Origin: Pandoraea sp. ASV26
Lineage (GTDB): Bacteria; Pseudomonadota; Gammaproteobacteria; Burkholderiales; Burkholderiaceae
Length of the DNA stretch: 53,709 nt
Assembly: GCF_016428915.1 (NCBI RefSeq)
Contig: NZ_JAELTP010000032.1
Location: forward strand, 1 to 53,709
Reading direction: 5' to 3'
Shown here one piece after another: positions 36,313-45,015 of this stretch (position 1 is its first letter; each line of letters opens with the position of its first letter). A program made the position numbers and the translations under genes. The notes beneath the pieces are model-generated. The model did not search any database and had not been told where the DNA came from. It was given only the letters and a program-made list of their open reading frames with translations.

Positions 36313-37008
36313 ATGAACGCCGACCCGCAAGAACTCAATAAATTCAGTGAATTGGCCCACCGTTGGTGGGATCCGCACAGCGAATTCAAGCCGCTGCACG
36401 AGATCAACCCGTTGCGCCTCGACTGGATCGAGCAGCACGTGCAATTGCAAGGCAAGCGCGTGCTGGATATTGGCTGCGGTGGCGGCATCCTCTCCGAATC
36501 GATGGCCCGTCAGGGCGCACGCGTCAAAGGGATCGACCTGTCGAAGAAGGCACTCGGCGTGGCCGATCTGCACAGCCTCGAAGCCGGGCTCGCCATCGAT
36601 TACGAGGAAATCTCCGCCGAGGCGCTCGCCGCGCGCGACGCAGGGACGTACGACGTAGTGACGTGCATGGAAATGCTCGAACACGTGCCGTCGCCGGCGT
36701 CGGTCGTGGCGGCCTGCGCAACGCTCGTCAAACCGGGCGGCCACGTGTTCTTCTCCACGCTCAACCGCAACCCGAAAGCCTGGCTGCTGGCCGTGGTCGG
36801 CGCCGAGTACATCCTGCGCATGCTGCCGCGCGGCACGCACGATTACGCCAAGTTCATTCGCCCGTCGGAACTCGCGTCGTTTGCCCGCGCCAGCGGCCTG
36901 ACGGTACGCGATCTGCGAGGCATGACGTACAACCCGCTGAGCAAGCGTTACGCGATCAATCGCGACACTGACGTCAACTACATGATCGCGTGCACGCGCG
37001 ATGCCTGA
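36313..37008 (+). CDS. ubiG: Ubiquinone biosynthesis O-methyltransferase UbiG
   Basis: UbiG carries out both O-methylations in ubiquinone synthesis using SAM. The 231-residue product has the family opening [23 protein letters not shown] motif [13 protein letters not shown], and the MLEHVPSP and [18 protein letters not shown] segments, the latter near its membrane-binding region. The ATG lies in TGATGAACGC after an AGCAAG weak ribosome site. The start overlaps nothing; the stop overlaps gph by eight bases. Confidence 0.95.
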   Translation: MNADPQELNKFSELAHRWWDPHSEFKPLHEINPLRLDWIEQHVQLQGKRVLDIGCGGGILSESMARQGARVKGIDLSKKALGVADLHSLEAGLAIDYEEISAEALAARDAGTYDVVTCMEMLEHVPSPASVVAACATLVKPGGHVFFSTLNRNPKAWLLAVVGAEYILRMLPRGTHDYAKFIRPSELASFARASGLTVRDLRGMTYNPLSKRYAINRDTDVNYMIACTRDA

Positions 37009-37735
37009 TATGTTCGAGCCTCCCGCCGGAATGCCCGCGCCCTCTCTCGGTACCGCACCGCCACTGCTCAATGGCAACGTGCGTGCGGTGCTGTTCGACC
37101 TGGACGGCACACTGGCCGACACGGCGCCGGATCTCGTCGCAGCGGTCAACAAAGTGCGTACCGACCGCGGCCTGCCCCCGGGCCCCTACGAGACACTGCG
37201 CTTGCAGGCTTCGCACGGCGCTCGCGGGCTGATCGGCAGCGCGTTCGGTGTCGGTCCCGACGATGCGGCGTTCCCTTCGCTGCGCGATGCGTTCCTCGCC
37301 AATTACGAAGCCGCCTTGTGCGTAAAGAGCCATCTGTTCGATGGCATTCCCGCGCTGCTTGCCGCGTTGGCCGAGCGTGGCATGCCGTGGGGCATCGTCA
37401 CCAACAAGGCTGCGCACCTGACCAATCCGCTCGTCAAGTTGCTCGGACTCGCTGACGGCGCGGCGTGCGTGGTGTCGGGAGACACGACGCCTCACAGCAA
37501 GCCGCACCCCGCGCCCCTGCTGTACGCCGCCGAGTGCATCGGCGTTGCGCCCGGGCAGATCGTGTATGTCGGCGACGACGTGCGCGACATTCAGGCGGGC
37601 AAAGCGGCGGGGATGGCCACCGTCGCGGCCGCCTACGGTTATTGCGGTGACGCGCTGGCCCCTGCCCAATGGCAGGCCGACGCTGTCGTCGAACGCGCGG
37701 GTGCGATCGCCCCGCTGGTAATGTCGCCGGCCTGA
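37001..37735 (+). CDS. gph: Phosphoglycolate phosphatase Gph (HAD family)
   Basis: Gph removes phosphate from 2-phosphoglycolate made during DNA repair or photorespiration-like metabolism. The 244-residue HAD protein has motif [14 protein letters not shown], motif II Thr in GIVTNKAA, the motif III Lys in [12 protein letters not shown], and motif [18 protein letters not shown]. An N-terminal extension of about 28 residues precedes motif I; ATG at 37013 (Met4) is an alternative start. Coupled to ubiG by overlap, a common pair in proteobacteria. A related phosphatase specificity is possible. Confidence 0.9.
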   Translation: MPDMFEPPAGMPAPSLGTAPPLLNGNVRAVLFDLDGTLADTAPDLVAAVNKVRTDRGLPPGPYETLRLQASHGARGLIGSAFGVGPDDAAFPSLRDAFLANYEAALCVKSHLFDGIPALLAALAERGMPWGIVTNKAAHLTNPLVKLLGLADGAACVVSGDTTPHSKPHPAPLLYAAECIGVAPGQIVYVGDDVRDIQAGKAAGMATVAAAYGYCGDALAPAQWQADAVVERAGAIAPLVMSPA

Positions 37736-37853
37736 GCGGTCGCGTCATTGCCTGCCGGGACATGGCCCCTGCCGTAACGGCCGGTCCCGGGTTTGTCCCG
37801 CCGCGCAACCAGTGGCGCGGTGCATGCTTCAATGGCGACTTACGGGAGACCGC

Positions 37854-40800
37854 ATGGCCGAGCAAGCGAACGATCGCGAACCCTCTTCTGAATCGTCCTC
37901 AGGCGGCAACCGTCTGCAACAGGGCCTCGCCCGCGCAAAAGTGCTTGGGCGCGATCCGAACGTGCAACGTCGTGCGCGCAAGACCGGCCTATGGGCCGTC
38001 GGCGTTATCGCCGTGTTCGGTGTCATCGGCTATTTCACGGTACCGGCCGTCCTCAAGCATTACGCCGTCGACAAGCTCTCGGCCTATCTGGAACGGCCCG
38101 TGAGCGTGGGCGATGTCAGCTTCAACCCCTACACGCTGCGCCTCGACCTGCATCAGGTCCACATCGGCGACAAGACGCCCGGACAGCCGTTCGTGGACGT
38201 CGGTCTGTTGCGCGTGAACGCCTCGTGGGGATCGCTGTTCCGCTTCGCACCCATCGTCGACGAGCTTTACATCGACACGCCGGTCGTGAACATCGTGCGC
38301 ACCGCGCCGCAGCGCTTCAATTTCTCGGACATCATCGATCGCGCGACGTCCGGACCGCCCTCGCCCGAGCCGTCCAAGCCCGCGCGTTTTGCGCTGAATA
38401 ACGTCCAGATCAAGAACGGTACGATCCGCTTCGACGACACCGTGCAGAACGAAAAGCACGTCATCGACAATCTCCAGGTCGGCGTGCCGTTCATCGCGAA
38501 TCTGCCGGCCGACACCGACATCTTCGTGCAGCCGCTGTTGCAAGCGTCCATCGACGGCTCGCCGCTGCATATTTCGGGTCAGACCAAGCCGTTCGCCAAT
38601 TCGCTGGAGTCGACGCTCGACATCAAAGTCGATCGATTCGACGTGCCGAAGTACCTGGGTTATTCGCCGATCACGGTGCCCGCGCAGGTCAAGGGCGGCG
38701 CGATCAGTACCGATCTGAAGCTGCGCTTCACCCGTGACAAGGACGGCAATCACGTGCTTCTCACCGGCACGGCCGGACTCTACGACGCCAAGGTCGTCGA
38801 GCCGGACGGCTCGCCGCTCATCGCCATCAAACAGGTCGACGTGACGCTGGGCAAAGTCGAGCCGCTCGACAACGTCTATCACATCGACAGCGTGCGGATC
38901 GACGGTCTCGACCAGCAGATCACGCTGGAAAAAGGCGGCTCGATCAACGTCGAGAAGGCGCTGCTGCCGCAGCGTCCGGTCATCAAGGCGGTCGGCAAAG
39001 CGGTCGATCAGGCCGCCGCGTCGCCGAAGGCGAGCGAGGCGGCCAAGGGAGCACCGCAGGTCCCGTCCCAGCAGACGGCACAAGCGGCGTCCCCCGCATC
39101 GGCTGCCGAAGCGGCGCAGACAAAAGCGCAGGCTGCCGCCCAGCCCACACCGCTCGACCTGCTGATCGGCGACGTCTCGCTCGTGGACAGCAAGGTGCGT
39201 TTCACCGACGAGCGTGGGGCAAAACCGGTGAGCGTGTCGCTCGAAAACGTTCAGATCGGTGTGAAGCAGTTCTCAACCCTCGGCAAAGACCCGGCGACGT
39301 ATGACGCCTCGATCGGCATTCAGAGCGGCGGTTCGCTCAAGGCGCACGGCCAGTTCAGCCTGAACGCATACAACGCGAGCGGTGAACTCGATGCCCAGTC
39401 GATCGCCCTCGCGCCATTGCTGCCCTTCGCCCAAGGCGCGCTCGCTGGCGATCTGAAGAGCGGTACCGTGGGCGCACAGGCCAAGTTCAATGCGGCCTTT
39501 GCCCCCGACAAGCAGCCGAACGTGCAGATCGCTCCGGCCACGGCCACGCTCGAGAAGATCGAGTGGCTCACCGGTCGCAAGGGCGATGCGCCGCTCAAGC
39601 TGGCCAAGGCGGAAGCGAAACTCTCGCGCTTCGATCTGGGCGCAAGGCAGGCCATCGTCGACACGGTCACCGTCACCGGACTGGATGTCTCGGCACGCCG
39701 CGACAAGGACGGCAAGATCAACCTGCTCGCCCTGACCGGAGACGGCCAGCCGAAGCCGGCCGCCAGCCATGACCCGGGCGTAAATGCACGAGTCGGCACA
39801 GAGCACGGCCGCCGCACGTCTGCCAAGGCATCCGCCTCGTCGCGATCGCCGGGATCGCCGGGATCGCCGGGATCGCAGGCAAGCGCGGGGGGCTGGCAAT
39901 GGAAGGTCGGCCAGATGGTGTTGGACAACGCGAGCATCGGGCTCGAAGATCGTGCCGTCAAGGGTCGTCCGATCGATGCGAAGTTCGCACCGCTCAACGT
40001 GAAGGTACAAGGCGCCTCGCAGGACATGACCCAACCGTTGCGGTTGGAGGTGACGGCCACGCTCAACAAGAAGGGATCGCTGAACGCCTCGGGCAGCATC
40101 ACGCCGCAACCACTCGCTGGCGACCTCCAGATCAAGACGCAACAGCTCGATCTGGCAGCGTTCGACTCCTACATGAGCGACCAGCTGAACGCGAGCATCG
40201 CGAGCGCCCTGCTCTCCAGCAACGGACGCGCCACGTTCGCCATGAAGGGCGACACCCCGCAGGCGACGTATCGTGGCGATGCCACGCTGGGCAACGTCCG
40301 TCTGCTCGACAAGGTGTCGACGGACGACTTTATGCGCTGGAATTCGCTGTCGGTGCAGCAGATCAATCTCGCGGTGGGCAGCGGCAAGCCCAACGTGCAA
40401 TTGGGCAGCATTGCGCTGTCGCGTTTCTACGCGCGTTTGATCATCAATCCCAGCGGGCGGCTTAATCTCGCCGACGTGGTTGGCAACAAGGAAGCTGCGC
40501 CCCGTTCGCTCACGCGTGCCAACGAAGGGGTGCCGCTTGGCGGATCGTCGGCCAAGCCGCCGCTCGATGCGGCGGCGTCGGCCGTGGAAGCCGGGCAGCC
40601 CACGGAAGTCGAGAAGATTGAGCAGAAGCCGGGGGAAACAACGGCACAACGCGGCCCGGGTTACGGCTCGGGCAAGGCGCTGCCTGCGGACGTCCACATC
40701 GGACGTATCACGTTGCAAGGCGGCAACATCAACTTCACCGACAACTTCGTCAAGCCGAATTACACGGCCAATCTGACAAGTATCGGCGGGCACATCGGTG

Positions 40801-41873
40801 CGTTCGGCACCGCGACGACCGAGCCGGCCGAGGTGTCGCTGCAAGGCAAGGTCAACCGCAATGCACCGATCGACATCACCGGCAAGATCAATCCGCTCGC
40901 GCCGATGGCGTTCGTGGATTTGGGCGCCAAGGCCGACGGCATCGAACTGACCAATCTCACGCCGTATTCCACGAAATACGCGGGCTATCCCATCGAAAAG
41001 GGCAAGCTCACGGTCGATGTGCACTACTTGCTCGATCAGGCGAAGCTCACGGCGAACAACCACATCTTCATCGACCAGTTGACGTTCGGCGACCGGGTCG
41101 AGAGCCCGACGGCCACGAATCTTCCGGTGCGTCTGGCCGTCTCGCTGCTGAAGAATTCGCGGGGCGAGATCGATGTGGACATCCCGATTTCCGGGTCGCT
41201 CGACGATCCGCAGTTCAGTCTGGGCGGCGTGATTTTCCGGGCGTTCGTGAACCTGATCGTCAAGGCGGTGACGGCACCGTTCAGTTTGCTGGCCTCGGCG
41301 TTTGGCGGCGGCGATCAGGAGCTGGGGTACGTGGAGTTCGCCCCGGGCAGCGCGCGTCTCACGCCTGCGGACGAGAAGCGGCTCGAAACGCTGGTGAAGG
41401 CGCTCACGGACCGTGCCGCGCTGAAACTGGATATCGTGGGCCGTGTCGATCCGGCGAAGGACACCGACGGTCTGCGCAGCGTGGCCGTGGAGCGTGCGAT
41501 CAAGGCGCAGAAGGTCAAGGCGATGGTCGGCAAGGGCGAGAGCATCGACGTGGACAGCGTGACGGTGAGCCCGGAAGAGCGCAGCAAGTACTTGACGGCC
41601 GCTTACAAGGCGGCGGACTTTGCCAAGCCGCGCAACATGGTCGGGTTTGCCAAGTCGTTGCCGGACGACGAGATGGAGAAGCTGCTGGAGACGAACGTCA
41701 AGGTGAATGACGACGATCTGCGGGCGTTGGCGGAGCGGCGCGCGCAGCGCGTGCGGTCATGGCTGGACGGCAAGATTGCGTCGGACCGGCTGTTCGTGGT
41801 GGCGCCGAAGCTCAACGCGGACGGCATCAAGGACAAGGGCGCGACGACACGGGTGGACTTCGCACTGAAATGA
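37854..41873 (+). CDS. DUF748/AsmA-like large envelope protein
   Basis: This 1339-residue protein has one N-terminal membrane span (VGVIAVFGVIGYFTVPAVL, near residues 45-65) and a long periplasmic DUF748 region similar to the AsmA group. The DUF748 start is VDKLSAYLERPVSVGDVSFN. The C-terminus has an OmpA-like sheet-helix stretch (YVEFAPGSARLTPADEKRLE). AsmA-like proteins are thought to form grooves that carry phospholipid across the periplasm. Two low-complexity linkers are present, one Ala/Gln-rich near residue 390 and one encoded by a ggatcgccg-type tandem repeat near residue 665. ATG at 37854 follows GGGAGA. Confidence 0.88.
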   Translation: MAEQANDREPSSESSSGGNRLQQGLARAKVLGRDPNVQRRARKTGLWAVGVIAVFGVIGYFTVPAVLKHYAVDKLSAYLERPVSVGDVSFNPYTLRLDLHQVHIGDKTPGQPFVDVGLLRVNASWGSLFRFAPIVDELYIDTPVVNIVRTAPQRFNFSDIIDRATSGPPSPEPSKPARFALNNVQIKNGTIRFDDTVQNEKHVIDNLQVGVPFIANLPADTDIFVQPLLQASIDGSPLHISGQTKPFANSLESTLDIKVDRFDVPKYLGYSPITVPAQVKGGAISTDLKLRFTRDKDGNHVLLTGTAGLYDAKVVEPDGSPLIAIKQVDVTLGKVEPLDNVYHIDSVRIDGLDQQITLEKGGSINVEKALLPQRPVIKAVGKAVDQAAASPKASEAAKGAPQVPSQQTAQAASPASAAEAAQTKAQAAAQPTPLDLLIGDVSLVDSKVRFTDERGAKPVSVSLENVQIGVKQFSTLGKDPATYDASIGIQSGGSLKAHGQFSLNAYNASGELDAQSIALAPLLPFAQGALAGDLKSGTVGAQAKFNAAFAPDKQPNVQIAPATATLEKIEWLTGRKGDAPLKLAKAEAKLSRFDLGARQAIVDTVTVTGLDVSARRDKDGKINLLALTGDGQPKPAASHDPGVNARVGTEHGRRTSAKASASSRSPGSPGSPGSQASAGGWQWKVGQMVLDNASIGLEDRAVKGRPIDAKFAPLNVKVQGASQDMTQPLRLEVTATLNKKGSLNASGSITPQPLAGDLQIKTQQLDLAAFDSYMSDQLNASIASALLSSNGRATFAMKGDTPQATYRGDATLGNVRLLDKVSTDDFMRWNSLSVQQINLAVGSGKPNVQLGSIALSRFYARLIINPSGRLNLADVVGNKEAAPRSLTRANEGVPLGGSSAKPPLDAAASAVEAGQPTEVEKIEQKPGETTAQRGPGYGSGKALPADVHIGRITLQGGNINFTDNFVKPNYTANLTSIGGHIGAFGTATTEPAEVSLQGKVNRNAPIDITGKINPLAPMAFVDLGAKADGIELTNLTPYSTKYAGYPIEKGKLTVDVHYLLDQAKLTANNHIFIDQLTFGDRVESPTATNLPVRLAVSLLKNSRGEIDVDIPISGSLDDPQFSLGGVIFRAFVNLIVKAVTAPFSLLASAFGGGDQELGYVEFAPGSARLTPADEKRLETLVKALTDRAALKLDIVGRVDPAKDTDGLRSVAVERAIKAQKVKAMVGKGESIDVDSVTVSPEERSKYLTAAYKAADFAKPRNMVGFAKSLPDDEMEKLLETNVKVNDDDLRALAERRAQRVRSWLDGKIASDRLFVVAPKLNADGIKDKGATTRVDFALK

Positions 41874-41902
41874 TCCATTTGTGTCATAATCCGTCTTCCA
41901 CT

Positions 41903-42260
41903 GGGGCCGACATGGTTTCGACGTGGGTAGCGAAGCGACTCAGGGCATACCGAGGACCCGTCACCTCGTTAATCAATGGGAAATTAGTAACTGCTAACGA
42001 TAACTCGTACGCACTGGCTGCCTAAGGGCGCCTTCCTCGCACTGGCTCGCTGACGGGCCAGGGTAGCAATACCTCGCGAGGTCATTTACGTCAGATAATC
42101 TCCGGTGGTGCCATGGCGCCGGGGCCGAAAATTAAATGGATCGCTGTTGCGTAGCGTGTTCGTCCGCGACAAAACAGTTAAATTAAATGACTGAACTAAG
42201 TATGTAGAACTGGTCGTAGAGTGCTTGCGGACGCGGGTTCGATCCCCGCCGGCTCCACCA
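41903..42260 (+). ncRNA. ssrA: Transfer-messenger RNA (ssrA)
   Basis: One-piece tmRNA that rescues stalled ribosomes and tags their products for proteolysis. The 5' end GGGGCCGACATGGTTTCGAC pairs with the 3' end GGCTCC followed by ACCA to form the acceptor stem, and GGTTCGATCCC is the T-arm. The tag reading frame at 41993-42025 reads ANDNSYALAA then TAA, close to the usual Burkholderiales tag. The 3' end is intact and directly joins prophage sequence; ssrA 3' ends are classic integration sites. A terminator follows at 42310. Confidence 0.96.
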
Positions 42261-42276
42261 ATATGCTGACCGTCAA

Positions 42277-42370
42277 CGACAACGAAAGACGTTCAAAAAC
42301 CTTGTAAAGACGGGCCTTCGGGCCCGTTTTTCATTTCCGCTTCGTTGTCGCTGGTTGTCGTTCGTTGTCG
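42277..42370. repeat. Cluster of TTCGTTGTCG repeats next to the ssrA end
   Basis: The 10-mer TTCGTTGTCG occurs at 42341-42350 and 42361-42370, a partial copy GTTGTCG lies between them at 42354-42360, and an inverted copy CGACAACGAA is at 42277-42286. The copies flank the tmRNA terminator in the first 110 bases after ssrA. They could be integrase arm-type sites of the attachment region. The core of the attachment site is presumably within the ssrA 3' end. Confidence 0.5.
42310..42331 (+). terminator. Terminator downstream of ssrA
   Basis: Stem ACGGGCC (42310-42316) and GGCCCGT (42321-42327) with loop TTCG, followed by TTTTT. It would end the tmRNA precursor transcript. Confidence 0.85.
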
Positions 42371-42469
42371 GAGAAATGGCACGTAAACGGCACGCGAAAT
42401 TCAACTCGCGACAGCGTCCACGCCGTCGCTTATCCTGTGTTGCGACAATTCAAAAAATGGGACGCGCCG

Positions 42470-43276
42470 GTGAATCCACAAAACACCAGGATCGAAAGCC
42501 CCCCTGATTGGGGAAATGACGCGCTATCGTCGGTAAGTCAAATTTTGGTTGGGAATGAATGGGCAACGTTCGTTCACACGGCAGATTGGCACAAGGGCCT
42601 TTCCGATATCTTCGAGGTACTTACCAAGTGCAATACGGAGTTGATCTCCGGTGTACTTCAACGTTCTGATCAAATAGCCCGCTTGTTGGCCATCACGGCT
42701 ACAAACCATTGGTTAGCCGCAGCTCGCTCCGCCGAGGCCGGGCACTGCCTCCCTGTATATGCTACCGGGCGGGCGGCAACAGAGATGGCGATGTACGCGT
42801 GGTATCTGACCAGCGATGCAGCCGCGTCCGAACGATGGGGCTCAAAGCCCCCCTCTACTGACGCTGCCGGCCGACGGGCGTGGTCCAGAGAATTTTCCGT
42901 GTCACAGATCGCCCAGAAGCTTGGGAAAGGAAGCGCGGCGGGGGCCCAGTGGGCTAAGTATTTGCATCAGACAGCGATTGACTTTGGAGCCCACCCGAAT
43001 TCCGAGGCTCTATTTTCGAACTTGAGCCACCAGCCTATCGGCAATGGCAAGTCGCTGCTCAGCCTCACATACATTCATGCCGATGGCGATCTCTTCGTGG
43101 CAACGCTCAAATTCGCCTTTGAAGTCGGATTATTCGCCATGACACTTATCGGACTCGCATTTCCAGAACTGCGCCAAACAACCGGCCTATCCTGCAGCCT
43201 CGAGCGCCTGACGGCTGAACTTTCCCATCTTGTCACCACACGTCGAGAGTTCTCTTCGTCTTCTGGAAACGAATAA
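42470..43276 (+). CDS. Unrecognised prophage cargo protein with DUF5677-like motif (first of a pair)
   Basis: I do not recognise a close family. The 268-residue product (GTG start at 42470; a TTG start at 42365 would add 35 residues of poor quality) is mostly helical. It has an R-A-A-T-E-M segment in VYATGRAATEMAMYAWYL and the later LFSNLSHQP, with S186-H187. The pair of an Arg/Glu helix and a Ser-x-x-His-like helix recalls DUF5677 and related HEPN-like families; this is motif resemblance only. The C-terminal part is hydrophobic (FEVGLFAMTLIGLAFPE). It lies 22 bases before the second cargo gene, co-oriented, in the slot between ssrA and the phage late genes. GC is lower than in the core. Confidence 0.55.
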   Translation: MNPQNTRIESPPDWGNDALSSVSQILVGNEWATFVHTADWHKGLSDIFEVLTKCNTELISGVLQRSDQIARLLAITATNHWLAAARSAEAGHCLPVYATGRAATEMAMYAWYLTSDAAASERWGSKPPSTDAAGRRAWSREFSVSQIAQKLGKGSAAGAQWAKYLHQTAIDFGAHPNSEALFSNLSHQPIGNGKSLLSLTYIHADGDLFVATLKFAFEVGLFAMTLIGLAFPELRQTTGLSCSLERLTAELSHLVTTRREFSSSSGNE

Positions 43277-43298
43277 TCTTGGCCGATGGCGCCACATT

Positions 43299-44036
43299 AT
43301 GGACGAACCAATCCCCCTGATCTCCGATCATGTCGCGTTTCTGCCGTTGCTTCCCGTATATAAGCAGGTCATCCGGAAAATGCTGGCTGCCTATAATGCG
43401 GCACCCAACCAAGAGGCTGAACATGTACAGCTCAATAACCCCGAAAACTACGCATACAAACTCTTTGCTCGAGCGGACGAGATCGACAAGGGATTTAGCT
43501 CCATCAAGCTAGTTGAGAAGCAGTTGGAGAACTTGCAACTGTCTGAGGAAAGTGCCCGTGAGTTGCTCATTTACCATTATGAGAATTTTCTAATTCGTGC
43601 GGTGGGCATGGTCGATCGCGCCCACAAACTGGCCGGGCAGGCAATTCTAATTCCGACGAACATACTCGAAAGTACCGGGTGCAACCGGGTCGTGAACCAA
43701 AAGTCGGAACGGCTGTATGGCACCGTTCATTCGGCACTGGCAGCGGTCGTCGAATCGGTGACAGATTACAAGTCTCTTCGCAACGAGCTTGTCCATTCTC
43801 AGCAGTTTTCCAACCGCCTCCTCTCTTCGGCCGCAATGGTGCAGACATTTGGGGACCAAGGCGACCTAGCGTTAAGTAGAGAGGCGTTAGCTCTGTTTCG
43901 CCGCAACGCTTTAGCCGAAGTACGCCAGACTTGGGAAGGTCTGCAAAAGAGTCTGAATGAATTGCTGTCAGCGCTCGCGCCGATAGTCACTGAGGCGTTT
44001 ATCCTAGCTTCAGACTCAAAACACCCAAGCGCATGA
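43299..44036 (+). CDS. Unrecognised prophage cargo protein with HEPN-like R-N-x3-H motif (second of a pair)
   Basis: The 245-residue, almost all-helical product carries YKSLRNELVHSQQF, in which R161-N162-x3-H166 matches the Rx4-6H active-site motif of HEPN ribonuclease domains. An earlier helix ESARELLIYHYENFLIRAVGMV could be the first HEPN helix, with the two domain parts separated by about 50 residues as in Cthe_2314-like HEPN proteins. ATG at 43299 is chosen; a start at 43230 would overlap the previous gene. Together with the first gene it forms a two-gene unit. HEPN proteins are frequent toxins of defence and toxin-antitoxin systems. Function is inferred only. Confidence 0.55.
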   Translation: MDEPIPLISDHVAFLPLLPVYKQVIRKMLAAYNAAPNQEAEHVQLNNPENYAYKLFARADEIDKGFSSIKLVEKQLENLQLSEESARELLIYHYENFLIRAVGMVDRAHKLAGQAILIPTNILESTGCNRVVNQKSERLYGTVHSALAAVVESVTDYKSLRNELVHSQQFSNRLLSSAAMVQTFGDQGDLALSREALALFRRNALAEVRQTWEGLQKSLNELLSALAPIVTEAFILASDSKHPSA

Positions 44037-44367
44037 GCTTGGCGCACGAAAGTGCACACGCTCCTTGCACACCGGAATGCGCTGCCGCGCCCCTGCTGGC
44101 GGGCCTCGGCGGTCGGCGCAAAAGTGCATAAAAAGTGTTGTATCAAGCGCGCAGGCGTGGCGGGGTCATGACCGCGCGCGCTGGGGGTTGGGGATAGGGT
44201 GGGTGGCAAAAGAACGGCGGTGACAATGGGCCTGCCCGCCCCTACAACGGCCTGCCGTCCCCTCGTCCATGCCTGCCCCTTCCCAGACCGGTAGCCCGTT
44301 GTAGCGGCTCTCATGCGGTCTCGATATTGCGCTAGAATACTGTTCATACATACAGTGTTTTCATGCC
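44037..44367. other. Intergenic region carrying a promoter under LexA control
   Basis: 331 bases with no convincing gene on either strand. GC-rich, with short inverted segments in the first half. The right end holds TAGAAT (44333-44338), a possible -10, directly abutting the LexA box at 44338. Confidence 0.45.
44338..44357 (+). promoter_or_regulatory. Second LexA (SOS) box, in the prophage
   Basis: TACTGTTCATACATACAGTG fits CTG-N10-CAG with the flanking T/A bases of the LexA consensus. It lies 11 bases before the ATG at 44368 and next to a -10-like TAGAAT. It should make the downstream small gene DNA-damage inducible. Confidence 0.75.
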
Positions 44368-44727
44368 ATGCGCTCGCGCCGCCCCACTACCCCCGAACGC
44401 CGTGCCCTGACCAGCCAGGATTTGCGCGCGGTCTGGACTCGCGCGCCATCGCCCGAGGTGCGGGAACTGCTCTGGGAGATCCACCGGATGCACGGTGTTC
44501 TGCTGGCGTGCCGGGAGGACATGGAGATAATCCGCGCCGCTTGGCGCGAGGATGTGGGCGGGTGGCTCGTCGCCATCGAGTTGCTTCGTTCACGGCTGCT
44601 TGATGAGCCATGCGTCGCAGAAGCGGGGGTTGACCGCATGCGTCCGACACGCGGGGGCCCGACGCCCGATGCCCCGTCAGTCGAGAAATTATTGCCAACA
44701 CAAAAAATCGTTGACGGCGATAATTAA
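44368..44727 (+). CDS. SOS-controlled small prophage protein of unknown function
   Basis: No family recognised. The 119-residue product is basic at the start (RSRRPTTPERRALTSQDLRA), helical in the middle (VRELLWEIHRMHGVLLACRE, then AAWREDVGGWLVAIELLRS) and disordered at the end. The alternation suggests a small DNA- or protein-binding adaptor. A LexA box overlaps its start region. Phage genes of this kind include antirepressors such as P2-family tum of phage 186, which is LexA controlled; this is a possibility by analogy only. Confidence 0.6.
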   Translation: MRSRRPTTPERRALTSQDLRAVWTRAPSPEVRELLWEIHRMHGVLLACREDMEIIRAAWREDVGGWLVAIELLRSRLLDEPCVAEAGVDRMRPTRGGPTPDAPSVEKLLPTQKIVDGDN

Positions 44728-44739
44728 TGCCCATACAAT
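44711..44739 (+). promoter_or_regulatory. Sigma-70 promoter of brnTA
   Basis: TTGACG (44711-44716) and TACAAT (44734-44739) are exactly 17 bases apart. The predicted start site is at or within a base or two of the brnT ATG at 44746, giving a leaderless message. Inverted copies AATTATTG (44687-44694) and CAATAATT (44736-44743) flank the promoter and may be BrnA operator half-sites. Confidence 0.65.
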
Positions 44740-44745
44740 AATTAC

Positions 44746-45015
44746 ATGGACATCGAATTCGACCCGACCAAAGATCAAGCGAACCGAGAGAAGCACGGCC
44801 TCTCACTGGCACTTGCTGAAGCGTTTGAGTTGGACACCGCGCTCGTCGAAATTGACGATCGGCGGGCCTACAACGAAGAACGGTTTGTCGCCCTCGGCCT
44901 GATCGGCGACCGGGTTCATGTGTTGGTGTTCACTGTGCGTGGCGAAGCGATTCGAGTTATTAGCCTTCGCAAAGCCAATCAACGCGAGGTAAAGCGATAT
45001 GACGACGAAACGTAA
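44746..45015 (+). CDS. brnT: BrnT-family toxin
   Basis: BrnT is a RelE-like ribonuclease toxin of type II toxin-antitoxin modules. The 89-residue product begins MDIEFDPTKDQANREKHGLS and contains RFVALGLIGDRVHVLVFTVR and RVISLRKANQREVKRY, the standard BrnT pattern including the conserved Asn-x-x-Lys-His and the Arg residues of the active site. It overlaps brnA by 17 bases. The toxin-first order is normal for this family. Confidence 0.92.
   Translation: MDIEFDPTKDQANREKHGLSLALAEAFELDTALVEIDDRRAYNEERFVALGLIGDRVHVLVFTVRGEAIRVISLRKANQREVKRYDDET

Noticed and set aside
39273-41063. 596-codon open frame on the minus strand
   Set aside because: Antisense to the DUF748 gene; composition is Arg/His-rich without any domain.
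43799-44347. 182-codon open frame on the minus strand
   Set aside because: Mostly antisense to the HEPN-like gene; no family, and its start overlaps the LexA box of the opposite gene.
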